A stretch of DNA of 64,000 bases, from the NCBI GenBank assembly GCA_037974665.1, contig CM075771.1, forward strand, positions 4,402,881-4,466,880, in the 5' to 3' direction. Source of the stretch: Ehretia macrophylla. Taxonomy: Eukaryota; Streptophyta; Magnoliopsida; Boraginales; Ehretiaceae. Below, piece by piece: positions 21,675 through 34,162 of this stretch; position 1 is the stretch's first letter; each line of letters begins with the position of its first letter. A program made the position numbers and the translations under genes. The notes beneath the pieces are model-generated. The model did not search any database. It had not been told where the DNA came from and saw only the letters and a program-made list of their open reading frames with translations.

Positions 21675-23961
21675 GAAAAGCGTATGGAGTTATATGAACA
21701 TTAAACGGGCAGCCATGTAACACATGTAAATCAAGTCATATAACTCATTTCAAAGTCCACGTAATCAAATATTAAGATTATGCAACATGCAACAACATCT
21801 ACGTGGGCTCGGAATGTAAGACAGGCCTATTTGTCAACATGCAATGATCAAAATCACATTTAGGGCTATAAGGGCATCTACGGGCAGCCTACGAAGCATA
21901 TAATTCCACACAAAATCCAAATGATCAACACTAGCAAGCCTACCTAGTCGTTAGAGTTTCCATTTCGTGCTTACCCGTGTGATTAAACCCTAAGTCAACT
22001 CAAAATCAACCTCAAGTCATGCATCATTTAATTCAAACATCCTCAAGTACTCAAAACAGTCCACACAACATCCCAACACCACAAACCCAAGCATTTAATA
22101 CCACAAGAGAAGTTACAACAAGTTTTCTAAGAATATAACCAAGTGAAACCCTAACTGCAATAGGCTGTATTCCCACAATCATTAAAACAAGAAAACAATC
22201 TCCAATTCCAGTGAATAATATTTCAAATTAAATCTTAAGAAGTGAACTAAAATCAGAAACAAACCTTGCATCATTTGGAGTTCGGGATCTTTAGTTATAG
22301 CCGAAACAGTGGGATAGCACAAAACTGTTCAGATTTGCACACATTTCGATAATTGACGTTTTGGAGGTCCTTAGGGTCATATTTAGCCTTAGTCCATTTC
22401 TGACAAACATGTCAATAACTGAAAAATATAGCTGCACACCAAATGTCATGCATTTAGGACATCATTTACTAAGCTAAATCTGGTTCGTTCTACAGGGTCA
22501 GTGCATCTGCCAAAACCTGCTTCATTTTTCCAGATTTCCAGATTTGGACACATTTTAATGATTCGCCATTTTTAGGACCTTAGAGTCGAAATTAGCTTTC
22601 GTCTATTTCTGAGAAAAATGTTCAAAACTGGAAAACCTAGTCACCTACCAATTTTCATGCATTTTGAACATCATTTTCCTAGCCAAACTCACCTCGAAAC
22701 AACAGGTCAGAGAGCTGTCACATAATCCAATTTCACCTACCATCACTTTCAAGCCAAAATCTTGCCATGCATGGTTGAAGAAGCTTATGAACGCACATAT
22801 AATTCAAGAACGGAAGCAAAGACATACATTTAAGAGCATGCATGTGGATTTTTGAAGGATTTTCAAAAGGTTTTAGCCTTCACCTTAGCAAATCAACAAG
22901 AAGATGCACAAAACTTGTTGAAGCACAAATTTCTTCTTCTTCTTTGCCTAGCCGAGATTCCAACTTGGTTTTGTCTATTTTTCCTAGCTTAGTGACCAAG
23001 CTCTTAGTACATGCATGTGGTTAGAACAAGAAGAAAAGAAATGGAAGCTAAGAAACTTACCTAGGGCCGAAATGGAGAGTCAAAAGCTTGCATGTGAGTT
23101 TTCTTGCAACCTAACTAGCTTGGTTGAGTTCCTTTGCTTGTGGCTTGCCTTGATTAACTATGGTATGATGAAGATGAGCTATGAAGGTAACAAGTTCAGC
23201 CAAGGCCGAGAGAGAGAGGGAAAAATGAGAGGGAGAGAGAGAAGTTGAGAGGAAAATGAGTGAAATGAAAAAAAAAAAAAACAAAGGCCTTGCAATTTGA
23301 TGAAGCATGTTCGGCCTTGGGCAGCCAAATTTCATCCTTTTTGTGTCTTCAAGGTGTAATTTGAAATTCCTAGGATGGGAAAGGAGTGTTTGGTCAAGCA
23401 AGGTGGAGTTTTGAGGAGGTTTGAGCAATTTTTTAAGCATTGTGTTAAGTGTTTTTGTCATAGTTTGTCTAGGAATGTTTTTAATTTATGCAATGCTTGT
23501 CAAATGCATGATATGGTCGGCCAAGGCATGTGAAAATTCTGAATTTTTGTCATCTATTGGGGTATTATTTAATTGTGTGTTGGAAGTGCAAAAAGAATAA
23601 GGAATAAAAAATGAAGAATGCTTAGTGTTTAGTGAAATTTTGTCTTCTAGTGAGTTGAATTAGTAATTTAATAATAGTTAGTGGATTTTGTAGGATTAAT
23701 TAATGACCTAGTGCTTCGTGTAAGATTCTTTCTTGTTTAGCGTGAGGGTACGCTTTCCTAGGTCTAGGACACGCACTACGAGGTAGGACAGAAACTACGA
23801 GACGAACGCACGTTTTCCAAGTAAATGCATGCAAATCTAAATGAATGCACGTAATTCAATGCAAGGCACACAAAACGAACACAATTCACAAACCTAGGTC
23901 AAGGCACGCAATTCTAGATTAAGGCACACGAAACGAGGTATCGCATGTAAATCGAGGTCAG
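21675..23961 (-). mobile_element. Antisense LTR arm (right arm of the inverted repeat)
   Basis: Reverse complement of the outer 2.2 kb of the sense LTR. It is joined to RNase H coding sequence at a shared gaaaagc (21675-21681). Its outer end reaches ggtcag, six to ten bases short of the LTR terminus seen at 5139, and then meets a run of eight C. Frames ending at 21720 include about 15 codons of this antisense LTR and so are chimeric. No genes are seen. Confidence 0.85.
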
Positions 23962-23969
23962 CCCCCCCC
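23962..23969. other. C8 tract at the retrotransposon/5S junction
   Basis: Eight cytosines separate LTR sequence (ggtcag) from 5S spacer (cgccctcggtttg). Neither the LTR copies nor other spacers show this tract, so it arose at the junction, possibly as filler during end joining. An assembly or homopolymer error is also possible. Confidence 0.6.
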
Positions 23970-24104
23970 TCGCCCTCGGTTTGCGGGCCCAACCTCTACG
24001 TGAAGTGAAGTTGTCTTGCCCAAGGTTCCGTGGGATTCGGTAATAGAAATTTGGTGGATAAAGTATCTTGGCAACCCTAACCAGGGCAAAAAAAATTGAA
24101 AAGG

Positions 24105-24222
24105 AGGTGCAACACGAGGACTTCCCAGGGGGTCACCCATCCTAGTACTACTCTCGCCCAAGCACGTTTAACTTTGGAGTTCTGATGGGATCCGGTGCAT
24201 TAGTACTGGTATGATCGCACCC
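24105..24222 (-). rRNA. 5S rRNA gene copy 17
   Basis: Full length. C box intact; A box cacgtttaact. First copy after the large element. Spacer type B. Confidence 0.93.
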
Positions 24223-24780
24223 GTCATGTTGAGGGCACAATTCCTTTATGTGTTAACGGTTCACAGTCCCAGCCTAGAGAGATGACCAATTCAAAAGGCC
24301 CAATGGGCTTAACGATAACCCATATGCTTCAACAATGCAGCATCCTAGCAAGATGTGATATCGACGCGTTGTAGGGCCCCCTAATGTCCCGCGAGTAAGG
24401 TTGTCGTCTTTTTAACAGCTCACGATGTACGATCCGGGACGAAAAAATAGAGCAAAAGAAGAAAAGTGGCCTGAAATTGATGAAAACGTTCGATTTTGGG
24501 CTCCAAAAACGGGCAAAGCAAGCAGGCTGGCTACCCCCATCGTAGAGATCTCAGAGAGCTTTGCAACGGTATGCTGTGCGCCGCGTAACTCCTTACGGAT
24601 CAAAAGTTATGGGCACCAGAGCGACCGAGACCTAGTCACAAGCCCTACGCCCTCGGTTTGCAGGCCCAGCCTCTAAGTGAAGCGAAGTTGTCTTGCCCAA
24701 TGTTCTGTGGGATTCGGTAATAGAAATTTGGTGGATAAAGTATCTTGGCAACCCTAACCGGGGCAAAAAAAATTGAAAAG

Positions 24781-24898
24781 GGGTGCAACATGAGGACTTC
24801 CCAGGTGGTCACCAATCCTAGTACTATTCTCGCCCAAGCACGCTTAACTTCGAAGTTCTGATGGGATGTGGTGCATTAGTGCTGGTATGATCGCACCC
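24781..24898 (-). rRNA. 5S rRNA gene copy 18
   Basis: Full length. A box intact; C box caggtggtcaccaatcct. Spacer type B. Confidence 0.92.
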
Positions 24899-25455
24899 AT
24901 CATGTTGAGGGCACAATTTCTTTATTTGTTAACGGTTCACAGTCCCTGCCTAGAGAGATGACCCATTCAAAAGGCCCAATGGGCTTAACGACAACCCATC
25001 CGCTTCAATAACGCAGCATCTTCGCAAGACGTGATATCGACGCGTTGTAGGCCCCTCTAATGTCCCGGAGTAAGGTTGTCGTCCGTTTAATAGCTCACGA
25101 CGTACGATCCGGGATGGAAAAACATAGCAAAAGAAGAAAAGTGGCCTGAAACTGATGAAAATATTCGATTTTGGGCTCCAAAAAGGGCATATCGAGCAAC
25201 CTCACTGCCCTCTTCGTAGAGCTATCGGAGAGCTTTGCAATGGTATGCTGTGCGCCGCGTAACTCCTTACAGATCAAAAGTTAAGGGCACCGGAACAACG
25301 GAGACCTGGTCACAAGCCCTACGCTCTCGGTTTGCGAGCCCAGCCTCCACGTGAAGCGAAGTTGTCTTGCCCAAGGTGCCGTGGGATTCGATAATAGAAA
25401 TGTGGTTGATAAAGTATCTTCGCAACCCAAACCGGAGCAAAAAAAATTGAAAAGG

Positions 25456-25573
25456 GGGTGCAACACGAGGACTTCCCAGGGGGTCACCCATCTTATTACT
25501 ACTCTCGCCCAAGCACCCTTAACTTTGGAGTTTTGATGGGATCCTGTGCATTAGTGCTTGTATGATCGCACCC
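25456..25573 (-). rRNA. 5S rRNA gene copy 19
   Basis: Full length. A box cacccttaact (G-to-C at the CpG); the C box ends catctt. Spacer type A. Confidence 0.92.
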
Positions 25574-26128
25574 GTCATGTTGAGGGCACAATTCCTTTAT
25601 GTGTTAACGGTTCACAGTCCCAGCCTAGAGAGATGGCCAATTCAAGAGGCCCAATGGGCTTAATGATAACCCATCCGCTTCAACAACGCAGCATCCTAGC
25701 AAGACGTGATATCGACGCCTTGTAGGGCCCCCTAATGTCCCGCGAGTAAGGTTGTCGTCCTTTTAACAGCTCACGACGTACGATCCGGGATGAAAAAATA
25801 GAGCAAAAGAAAAAAAGTGGCCTAAAACTGATGAAACATTCGATTTTGGGCTCTAAAACGGGCACAACAAGCAAGATGCTGCCCCCGTCGTAGAGCTCTC
25901 AGAGAGCTTTGCAACGGTATGCTGTGCGCCGCGTAACTCCTTACGGATCAAAAGTTATGGGCACCGGAGCGACGAAGACCTGGTCACAAGCCCTACGCCC
26001 TCGGTTTGCGGGCCCAGCATCTACATGAAACGAAGTTGTCTTGCCCAATGTTCCGTGGGATTCGGTAATATAAATTTGGTGGATAAAGTATCTTGGCAAC
26101 CCTAACCAGGGCAAAAAAATTGAAAAGG

Positions 26129-26246
26129 GGGTGCAACACGAGGACTTCCCAAGGGGTCACCCATCCTAGTACTATTCTCGCCCAAGCACGCTTAACATCG
26201 GAGTTCTGATGGGATCTGGTGCATTAGTGCTAGTATGATCGCACCC
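26129..26246 (-). rRNA. 5S rRNA gene copy 20
   Basis: Full length. A box ends ttaaca; C box caaggggtc; intermediate element ttctcg. Spacer type B. Confidence 0.92.
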
Positions 26247-26806
26247 GTCATGTTAAGGGCACATTTCCCTTATGTGTTAACGGTTCACAGTCTCAGCCTA
26301 GAGAGATGGCCAATTCAAAATGCCCAATGGGCTTAACCATAACCCATCCGCTTCAACAATGCAGCATCCTAGCAAGATGAGATATCGACGTGTTGTAAGG
26401 CCCACTAATGTCTCGCGAGTAAGGTTGTCGTCCTTTTAACAGCTTACGACGTATGATCCGGGGTGAAAAAAACAGAGCAAAAGAAGAAAAGTGGCCTCAA
26501 ACTGATGAAAACGTTCGGATTTGGGCTCCAAAAAGGGCACAGCGAGCATGCTCGCAGTCCCCTTCATAGAGTTGTTGGAGAGCTTTGCCACGGTATGTTG
26601 TGCGCCGCGTAACTCCTTACGGATCAAAAGTTATTGGCACCAGAGATACGAAGACCTGGTCACAGTCCCTACACCCTCGGTTTGCGGGCCCAGCCTCCAC
26701 GTGATGCGAAGTTGTCTTGCCCAAGGTGCCTTGGGATTCGATAATAGAATTGTGGTGGATATAGTATCTTGGCAACCCAAACCGGAGCAAAAAAAATAGA
26801 AAAGGG

Positions 26807-26924
26807 GGGTGCAACACGAAGACTTCCCAAGGGGTCACCCATCCTAGTACTACTCTCGCCCAAGCATGCTTAACTTTTGAGTTTTGATGGGATCCAGTGC
26901 ATTAGTGCTAGTATGATAGCACCT
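26807..26924 (-). rRNA. 5S rRNA gene copy 21
   Basis: Full length. A box catgctt, C box caaggggtc; gene 5' end gcacct. Spacer type A. Confidence 0.91.
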
Positions 26925-27477
26925 GTCATGTTGTGGGCACAATTCCTTTATGTGTTAACGGTTCACAGTCCCAGCCTAGAGAGATGGCCAATTCAAAAGG
27001 CCAAATGAGCTTAACGATAACCCATCCGCTTCAACAACGCAGTATCCTGGCAAGTCGTGAAATCGACGCGTTGTAGGACCCCCTAATGTCCCGCGAGTTG
27101 TCGTCCTTTTAACAGCTCACGACGTACGATCCGGGACAGAAAAATAGAGCAAAATAGGAAAATTTTCCTGAAACTGATGAAAACGTTCGATTTTGGGCTC
27201 CAAAAAGGGCACAGCGAGGAAGCTCACTGCCCCCTTCGTAGTGCTGTCGGAGAGCTTTGCAACGGTATGCTATGCGCAGCGTAACTCCTTACGGATCAAA
27301 AGTTATGGGCACCGTAGCGACAAAGACCTGGTCACAAGCCCTACGCCCTCGGTTTGCGGGCCCAGCCTCCACGTGACGATAAGTTGTCTTGCGCAAGGTG
27401 CTTTGGGATTCGATAATAGAAATGTGGTGATAAAGTATCTTGGCAACCCAAACCGGAGTAAAAAAAATTTAAAAGGG

Positions 27478-27595
27478 GGGTACAACAGGAGGACTTCCCA
27501 TGGGGTCACCCATCCTAGTACTACTCTCGCCCAAGCATGCATAACTTTGGAGTTTTGATGGAATCTGGTGCATTAGTGCTGGTATGATCGTACCC
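27478..27595 (-). rRNA. 5S rRNA gene copy 22
   Basis: Full length. A box catgcataact, C box catggggtc; RNA 3' end tacaacagg. Spacer type A. Strongly diverged. Confidence 0.9.
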
Positions 27596-28154
27596 GTCAT
27601 GTTGAGGGCACAATTCTTTTATGTGTTAACAGTTCATAGTCCCAGCCTAGAGAGATGGCCAATTCAAAAGGCCCAATGGGCATAACGATAACCCATCCGC
27701 TTCAACAACGCAGTATCATAGCGAGACGTGATATCGACGCATTGTAAGGCCGCCTAATGTCCCGCGAGTAAGGTTGTCATCTTTTTAACAGCTCACGACA
27801 TACGATCCAAGACGAAAAAACAGAGCAAAAGAAGAAAAGGGGCCTGAAATTGATGAAAACGTTCGATTTTGTGCTCCAAAAATTGGCAAAGTAAGCAAGT
27901 TGGCTGCTCCCGTCGTAGAGCTCTTAGAGAGCTTTGCGACGGTATGCTGTGCGCCGCGTAACTCCTTACGGATCAAAAATTATGGGCACCGGAGCGACGG
28001 AGACCTGGTCACAAGCCCTACGCCCTCTATTTGCGGGCCTAGCCTCTACGTGAAGCTAAGTTGTCTTGCCCAATATTACGTGTGATTCGATAATAGAAAT
28101 TTGGTGGATAAAGTATCTTTGCAACCCTAGCCAGGGCAAAAAAAATTGAAAAAG

Positions 28155-28272
28155 TGGTGCAACACGAGGACTTCCCAGGGGGTCACCCATCCAAGTACTA
28201 CTCTTGTCCAAGAACGCTTAACTTTGAAAATCTGATGTGATCCGGTGCATTAGTGCTGGTATGATCGCACCC
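28155..28272 (-). rRNA. 5S rRNA gene copy 23
   Basis: Full length. A box caagaacgctt, intermediate element ctcttg; tttgaaaatctg replaces ttcggagttctg. Spacer type B. Confidence 0.9.
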
Positions 28273-28832
28273 GTCATGTTGAGGGCACAATTCCTTTATT
28301 TGTTAACGGTTCACCGTCTTAGCCTAGTAAGATGGCCTATTCAGAAGGCCTAATGGGCTTAACGATAACCTATCCGCTTCAACAACACAGCATCCTCGCA
28401 AGACGTGATATCGACGCGTTGTAGGGCCCTCTAATGTCCCGCGAGTAAGGTTGTCGTCCTTTTAATAGCTCACGACGTACGATCCGCGATGGAAAAATAG
28501 AGCAAAAGAAGAAAAGAGGCCTGAAACTGATAAAAAATGTTCAATTTTGGGCTCCAAAAAGGGCAGAGGGAGAAAACTCGCTGCCCCCTTCGTAGAGCTA
28601 TCGGAGAGCTTTGCAATGGTATGCTGTGCGCCGCGTAACTCCTTACGGATCAAAAGTTATGGGCACCGGAACGACAGAGACCTGGTCACAAGCCCTACGC
28701 CCTCGGTTTTCGGGCCCAGTCTCCACGTGAAGTGAAGTTGTCTTGCCCAAGGTGCCGTGGGATTCGATAATAGAAATGTGGTGGATAAAGTATCTTGGCA
28801 ACCCAAGCCGGAGCAAAAAAAATTGAAAAGGG

Positions 28833-28950
28833 GGGTGCAACACGAGGACTTCCCAGGGGGTCACCCATCCTAGTACTACTCTCGCCGAAGCTCACTTAAC
28901 TTGACAATTCTAATGGGATCTGGTGCATTAGTGCTGGTATGACCACACCC
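28833..28950 (-). rRNA. 5S rRNA gene copy 24
   Basis: Full length but the A-box region is badly damaged (gaagctcacttaact, then tgacaattctaa). C box intact. Spacer type A. Probably a pseudogene. Confidence 0.87.
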
Positions 28951-29442
28951 GTCATGTTGAGGGCACAATTCCTTTATGTGTTCACTGTTCACAATCCCAA
29001 CCTAGAGAGATGGCCCATTCAAAAGGCCCAATGGGCTTAACGACAACCCATCCGCTTCAACAACGCAGCATCCTCACAAGACGGGATATCGACGTGATTC
29101 GGGACGAAAAAATAGAGCAAAAGAAGAAAAGTGGCCTGGAACTGATGAAATGTTCGGTTTTGTGCTCCGTAAACGGCACATCGAGCAAACTCGTGCCCGC
29201 TTCGTATAGCAGTCGGAGAGCTTTGCAACGGTATCCTATGCGCGCCGTAACTTCTTACGGATCAAAAGTTATGGGCACCGGAACGACAGAGACCTGGTCA
29301 CAAGCCCTACGCCCTCGGTTTTCGGGCCCAGTCTCCACGTGAAGCGAAGTTGTCTTGCCCAATGTTCCGTTGGATTCCGTAATAGAAATTTGGTTGGTAA
29401 GTATCTTGGCAATCCTAGCAGGGGCAAAAAAAATTGAAAAGG

Positions 29443-29559
29443 GGGCACAACACGAGGACTTCCCAGGGGTCCCCCATCCTAGTACTACTCTCGCCCAAGT
29501 ACGCTTAACTTCAGAGTTCTGATGGGATCCAGTGCATTAGTGCGGGTATGATCACACCC
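29443..29559 (-). rRNA. 5S rRNA gene copy 25, 1-nt deletion
   Basis: 117 nt. The C box has lost one G and gained a C (caggggtcccccatcct); A box caagtacgctt. It sits only 610 bp from the previous gene, because about 64 bp of spacer are missing near 29093. Spacer type B. Confidence 0.88.
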
Positions 29560-30102
29560 GTCATGTTGAGGGTACAATTCCTTTATTTGTTAACTGTTCA
29601 CAATTCCCAGCCTAGAGAGATGGCCCATTCAAAAGGCCCAATGGGCTTAACGATAGCCCATCCGCTTCAACAATGCAGCATCCTCACAAGACGTGATATC
29701 GACGCAATGTAGGGCCCTCTAATATGCCGCGAGTAAGGTTGTCGTCCTTTTAACTGCTCACGACGTACGATCTGGGACCGAAAAACAGAGCAAACGAAGA
29801 AAAGTGGCCTGAAATTGATGAAAACGTTCGATTTCGAGCTCCAGAAAGGGCTGCCCCTTCGTAGAGCTGTCGGAGAGCTTTGCAACGGTATGCTGTGCAC
29901 CGCGTAACTCCTTACGGATCAAAAGTTATGGGCACTGGAGCGACGGAGACCTGGTCACAAGCCTTACGCCCTCGGTTTGCGGGCCCATCCTCCACGTGAA
30001 GCAAAGTTGTCTTGTCCAAGGTGCCGTGTGATTCGATAATAGAAATGTGGTGGATAAAGTATCTTGGCAACCCAAACCGGAGCAAAAAAAAATTGAAAAG
30101 GG

Positions 30103-30220
30103 GGGTGCAACACGAGGACTTCCCAGGGGGTCACCCATCCTAGTAATACTCTCGCCCAAGCATGCTTAACATCGGAGTTCTGATGGGATCCAGTGCATTA
30201 CTGTTGATATGATCGCACCC
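30103..30220 (-). rRNA. 5S rRNA gene copy 26
   Basis: Full length. C box intact; A box catgcttaaca. The spacer to its left lacks about 15 bp near 29846 (660-bp interval). Spacer type A. Confidence 0.92.
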
Positions 30221-30779
30221 GTCATGTTGAGGGCACAATTCCTTTATGTGTTAACGGTTCACAGTCCCAGCCTAGAGAGATGGCCAATTCAAAAGGCCCA
30301 ATGGGCTTAACGATAACCCATCTGCTTCAATAACGTAGCATCCTTGCAAGACGTGATATCGACATGTTGTAGGGCCCCATAATATCCCGCGAGTAAGGTT
30401 GTCATCCTTTTAACAGATCACGACATACGATCCGGTATGAAAAAACATGGCAAAAGAAGAAAAGTGGCATGAAACTAATGAAAACATTCGATTTCGGGCT
30501 CCAAAAATGGGCACAGCAAGCAAGCTGGCTGCCCCCATCGTAGAGCTCTCACAGAGCTTTGCAACGGTATGCTGTGCGCCACGTAACTCCATATGGATCA
30601 AAAGTTATGGGCACCGGAGCGACGGAGACCTGGTCACACGCCCTACGCCCTTGGTTTGCTGGCCCAGCCTCTACGTGAAGCGATGTTGTCTTGCCCAATG
30701 TTTCGTAGGATTCGTTAATAGGAATTTGGTGGATAAAGTATCTTGGCAACCCTAACCAGGGCAAAAAAAATTGAAAAGG

Positions 30780-30897
30780 GGGCGCAACACGAGGACTTCC
30801 CAGGGGGTCACCCATCCTAGTACTACTCTCGCCCAAGGACGCTTAACTTCGGAGTACTGATGGGATCCGATGCATTAGTGCTGGTATGATCAAACCC
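30780..30897 (-). rRNA. 5S rRNA gene copy 27
   Basis: Full length. C box intact; A box caaggacgctt. Spacer type B. Confidence 0.93.
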
Positions 30898-31454
30898 ATC
30901 ATGTTGAGGGCACAATTCCTTTACGTGTTAACGGTTCACAGTCCCAGCCTAGAGAGATGGCCAATTCAAAAGGCCCAATGGGCTTAACGATAACCCATCC
31001 GCTTCAACAACGCAGCATCCTAGCAAGACGTGATGTTGACGCGTTGAAGGGAACCTAAGGTCCAGCGAGTAAGGTTGTCGTCCTTTTAATAGCTCACGAC
31101 GTACGATTCAGGATGAAAAAACAAAGCAAAAGAAGAAAAGTGGCCTAAAACTGATGAAAACGTTCGATTTTGGGCTCCAAAAATAGGCACAGCGAGCAAG
31201 CTAGCTACCCCCGTCGTAGAGCTCTTAGAGAGCTTTGCAACGGTATGCTGTGCGCCGCGTAACTTCTTACGGATCAAAAGTTATGGGCACTGGAGCGACG
31301 GAGACCTAGTCACAAGCCCTACGCCCTTGGTTTGCAGGCCCAGCCTCTACTTGAAGCGAAGTTGTCTTGCCCAATGTTTCGTGGGATTCAGTAATAGAAA
31401 TTTGGTGGATATAGTATCTTGGCAACCCTAACCAGGGCAAAAAAAATTGAAAAG

Positions 31455-31572
31455 CGGTGCAACACGAGGACTTCCCAGGGGCTCACCCATCCTAGTACTA
31501 CTCTCGCAAAAGCACTCTTAACTTCGGAGTTATGATGGGATCCGGTGCATTAGTGCTGGTTTGATCGCACCC
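31455..31572 (-). rRNA. 5S rRNA gene copy 28
   Basis: Full length. A box aaagcactctt and C box caggggctc changed. Spacer type B. Confidence 0.9.
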
Positions 31573-32130
31573 GTCATGTTGAGGGCACAATTCCTTTATT
31601 TGTTAACGATTCACAGTGCCAGCCTAGAGAGATGGCCCATTCAAAAGGCCCAATGGGTTGAACGACAACCCATCCGCTTCAACAACGCAGCATCCTCGTA
31701 AGACGTGATATCGACCCGTTGTAGGGCCCTCTATTGTCCTGCGAGTAAGGTTGTCGTCATTTTAACTGCTCACGACATACGATCCGAAATGAAAAATAGA
31801 GCAATTGAAGAAAAGTGGACTAAAACTGATGAAAACGTTCGATTTTGAGCTCCAAAAAGGGGCACAGCGAGGAAGCTCGCTGCCCCCTTCAAAGAGCTAT
31901 CGGAGTGCTTTGCAACAGTATGATGTGCGCTGTGTAACTCCTTACGGATCAAAAGTTATGGGCACCGGAGCGACGGTGACCTGGATACAAGCCCTACGCC
32001 CTCGGTTTGCGGGCCCAGCCTCCACGTGAAGCGAAGTTGTCTTGCCTAATCTTTCGTGGGATTCGGTAATAGAAATTTGGTGGATAAAGTATCTTGGCAA
32101 CCCTAACTAGGGCAAAAAAAATTGAAAATG

Positions 32131-32248
32131 GGGTACAACACGAGGACTTCCTAGGGGGTCACCCATCCTAGTACTACTCTCGCCCAAACACGCTTAACTT
32201 CGGAGTTCTGATGGGATCCGGTGCATTAGTGCTGGTATGATCGCACCC
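32131..32248 (-). rRNA. 5S rRNA gene copy 29
   Basis: Full length, only three substitutions from consensus: gggtaca, ctaggggg at the C-box edge, and caaacac in the A box. Spacer type B. Confidence 0.95.
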
Positions 32249-32808
32249 GTCATGTTGAGGGCACAATGCCTTTATTTGTTAACGGTTCACAGTCCCAACC
32301 TAGAGAGATGGCCAATACAAAAGGCCCAATGGGCTTAATGACAACCCATCCGTTTCAACAACGCAGCATCCTCGCAAGACGTGATATCAACGCATTGTAG
32401 GGCCCTCTAATGTCCCGCGAGTAAGGTTGTCATCCTTCTAACAGCTCACGACGTATGATCCGTGACGGAAAAATAGAGCAAAAGTAGAAAAATGGCCTAA
32501 AACTGATGAAAACGTTCGATTTCGGGCTCCAAAACGAGGCGTCGCGAGCAAGTTCGCTTCCCCCTTCGTAGAGCTGTCAGAGAGCTTTGCAACGGTATGA
32601 TGTGCGTCGCGTAACTCTTTACGAATCAAAAGTTATGGGCACTGGAGCGACGGAGACCTGGTCACAAGCCCTACGCCCTCGGTTTGCTAGCCTAGCCTCC
32701 ACGTGAAGCGAAGTTGTCTTGCCCAAGGTACCGTGGGATTCGATAATAGAAATGTGGTGGATAAAGTATTTTGACAACCCAAATCGGAGCAAAAAAAATT
32801 GAAAAGGG

Positions 32809-32926
32809 GGGTGCAACACGAGGACTTCCTAGGGGGTCACCCATCCTAGTACTACTCTAGCCCAAGCACGCTTAACTTCGGAGTTCTGATGGGATCCGGG
32901 GCATTAGTGCTGGTATGATTGCACCC
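32809..32926 (-). rRNA. 5S rRNA gene copy 30
   Basis: Full length, about four substitutions. A box intact; intermediate element ctctag; C-box edge ctaggggg. Spacer type A. Confidence 0.94.
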
Positions 32927-33485
32927 ATCATGTTGAGGGCACAATTCCTTTATGTGTTAACGGTTCACAGTCCCAGCCTAAAGAGATGGCCAATTCGAAA
33001 GGCCTAGTGGGCTTAACGATAACCCATCCGATTCAACAACGCAACATCCTAGCAAGACGTGATATCGGCACGTTGTAGGGCCCCCTAATGTCCCGCGAGT
33101 AAGGTTGTTGTCCGTTTAACAGCTCACGACGTACGATCCGAGATGAATAAGCAGAGCAAATGAAGAAAAGTTGCCTGAAAGTGATGAAAACGTTCGATTT
33201 TGGACTCCAAAAATGGGCACAGCAAGAAAGTTGGCTACGCCCGTCGTAGAGCTCTCAGAGAGCTTTACAACGGTATGCTGTGCGCCGCGTGACTCCTTAC
33301 GGATCAAAAGTTATGGGCACCGGAGCGACGGAGACCTGGTCACAAGACCTACGCCCTCGGTTTGTTGGCCCAGCCTCTACGTGAAGCGAAGTTGTCTTTC
33401 CCAATGTTCCGTGGGATTCGGTAATAGAAATTGGGTGGGTAAAGTATCTTGGCAACCCTAAACAGGGCAAAAAAAATTGAAAATG

Positions 33486-33603
33486 GGGTGCAACACGAGG
33501 ACTTCCCAAGTGGTCACCCATCCTAATACTACTCATGCCCAAGCACGCTTAACTTCGGAGTTCTGATGGGATCCGGTGCATTAGTGTTGGTATGATCGCA
33601 CCC
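33486..33603 (-). rRNA. 5S rRNA gene copy 31
   Basis: Full length. A box intact; C box caagtggtc; intermediate element ctcatg. Spacer type B. Confidence 0.92.
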
Positions 33604-34162
33604 GTCAAGCTGAGGGTACAATTCCTTTATGTGTTAACGGTTCACAGTCCCAACCTAGAGAGATGGCCAATTCAAAAGGCCCAATGGGCTTAACGATAAC
33701 CCATCCACTTCAACAACGTAGCATCCTAACAAGACGTGATATCGACGAGTTGTAGGGCCCCCTAATGTCACGCGAGTAAGGTTGTTGTCCTTTTAACAAC
33801 TTACGGCGTACGATCCGGGATGAAAAAATAGAGCCAAAGAAGAAAAGTGGCCTAAAACTGATGAAAATGTTTGATTTTGGTCTCAAAAAAGGGGCACAGC
33901 GAGCAAGCTGGCTGCGCCCATCGGAGAGCTCTCAGAGAGCTTTGCAACGGTATGCTGTCTGCCCCGTAACTCCTTACGGATCAAAAGTTATGGGCACCGG
34001 AGCGGCCGAGACCTAGTCACAAACCCTACGCCCTCGGTTTGCGGGCCCAGCCTCTACATGAAGCGAAGTTGTCTTGCCCAATGTTCCGTGGGATTCGGTA
34101 ATAGAAATTTGGTGGATAAAGTATCTTGGCAACCCTAACCAGGGCAAAAAAAATTGAAAAAG

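Larger units (their letters stand above)
15097..23969. mobile_element. Rearranged Ty3/gypsy Tekay-like element with inverted LTR arms
   Basis: The 8.9-kb insert consists of a sense LTR (15097-18621), a primer binding site (18639-18650), a decayed gag-pol frame (18871-about 21674), and then an antisense copy of the outer part of the LTR (21675-23961). Integrase, chromodomain, polypurine tract and a normal 3' LTR are absent. The two arms (15097-17331 and 21675-23961) are inverted repeats of about 2.2 kb around a 4.3-kb loop. The 5S array stops at one spacer phase on the left (type A) and resumes 77 bp earlier in phase on the right (type B), so this is not a simple insertion with a target duplication. 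The family is placed by RT motifs and LTR structure. Confidence 0.85.

Noticed and set aside
21675..21720. C-terminal codons of the last pol frame
   Set aside because: They are antisense LTR sequence read through after the rearrangement, not part of RNase H.
22260..22330. Similarity of LTR text (ttagttatagcc) to the 5S spacer phrase caaaagttatgggc, as a hint that the spacer derives from an LTR
   Set aside because: The match is short and partial and could be chance; an alignment of full lengths would be needed.
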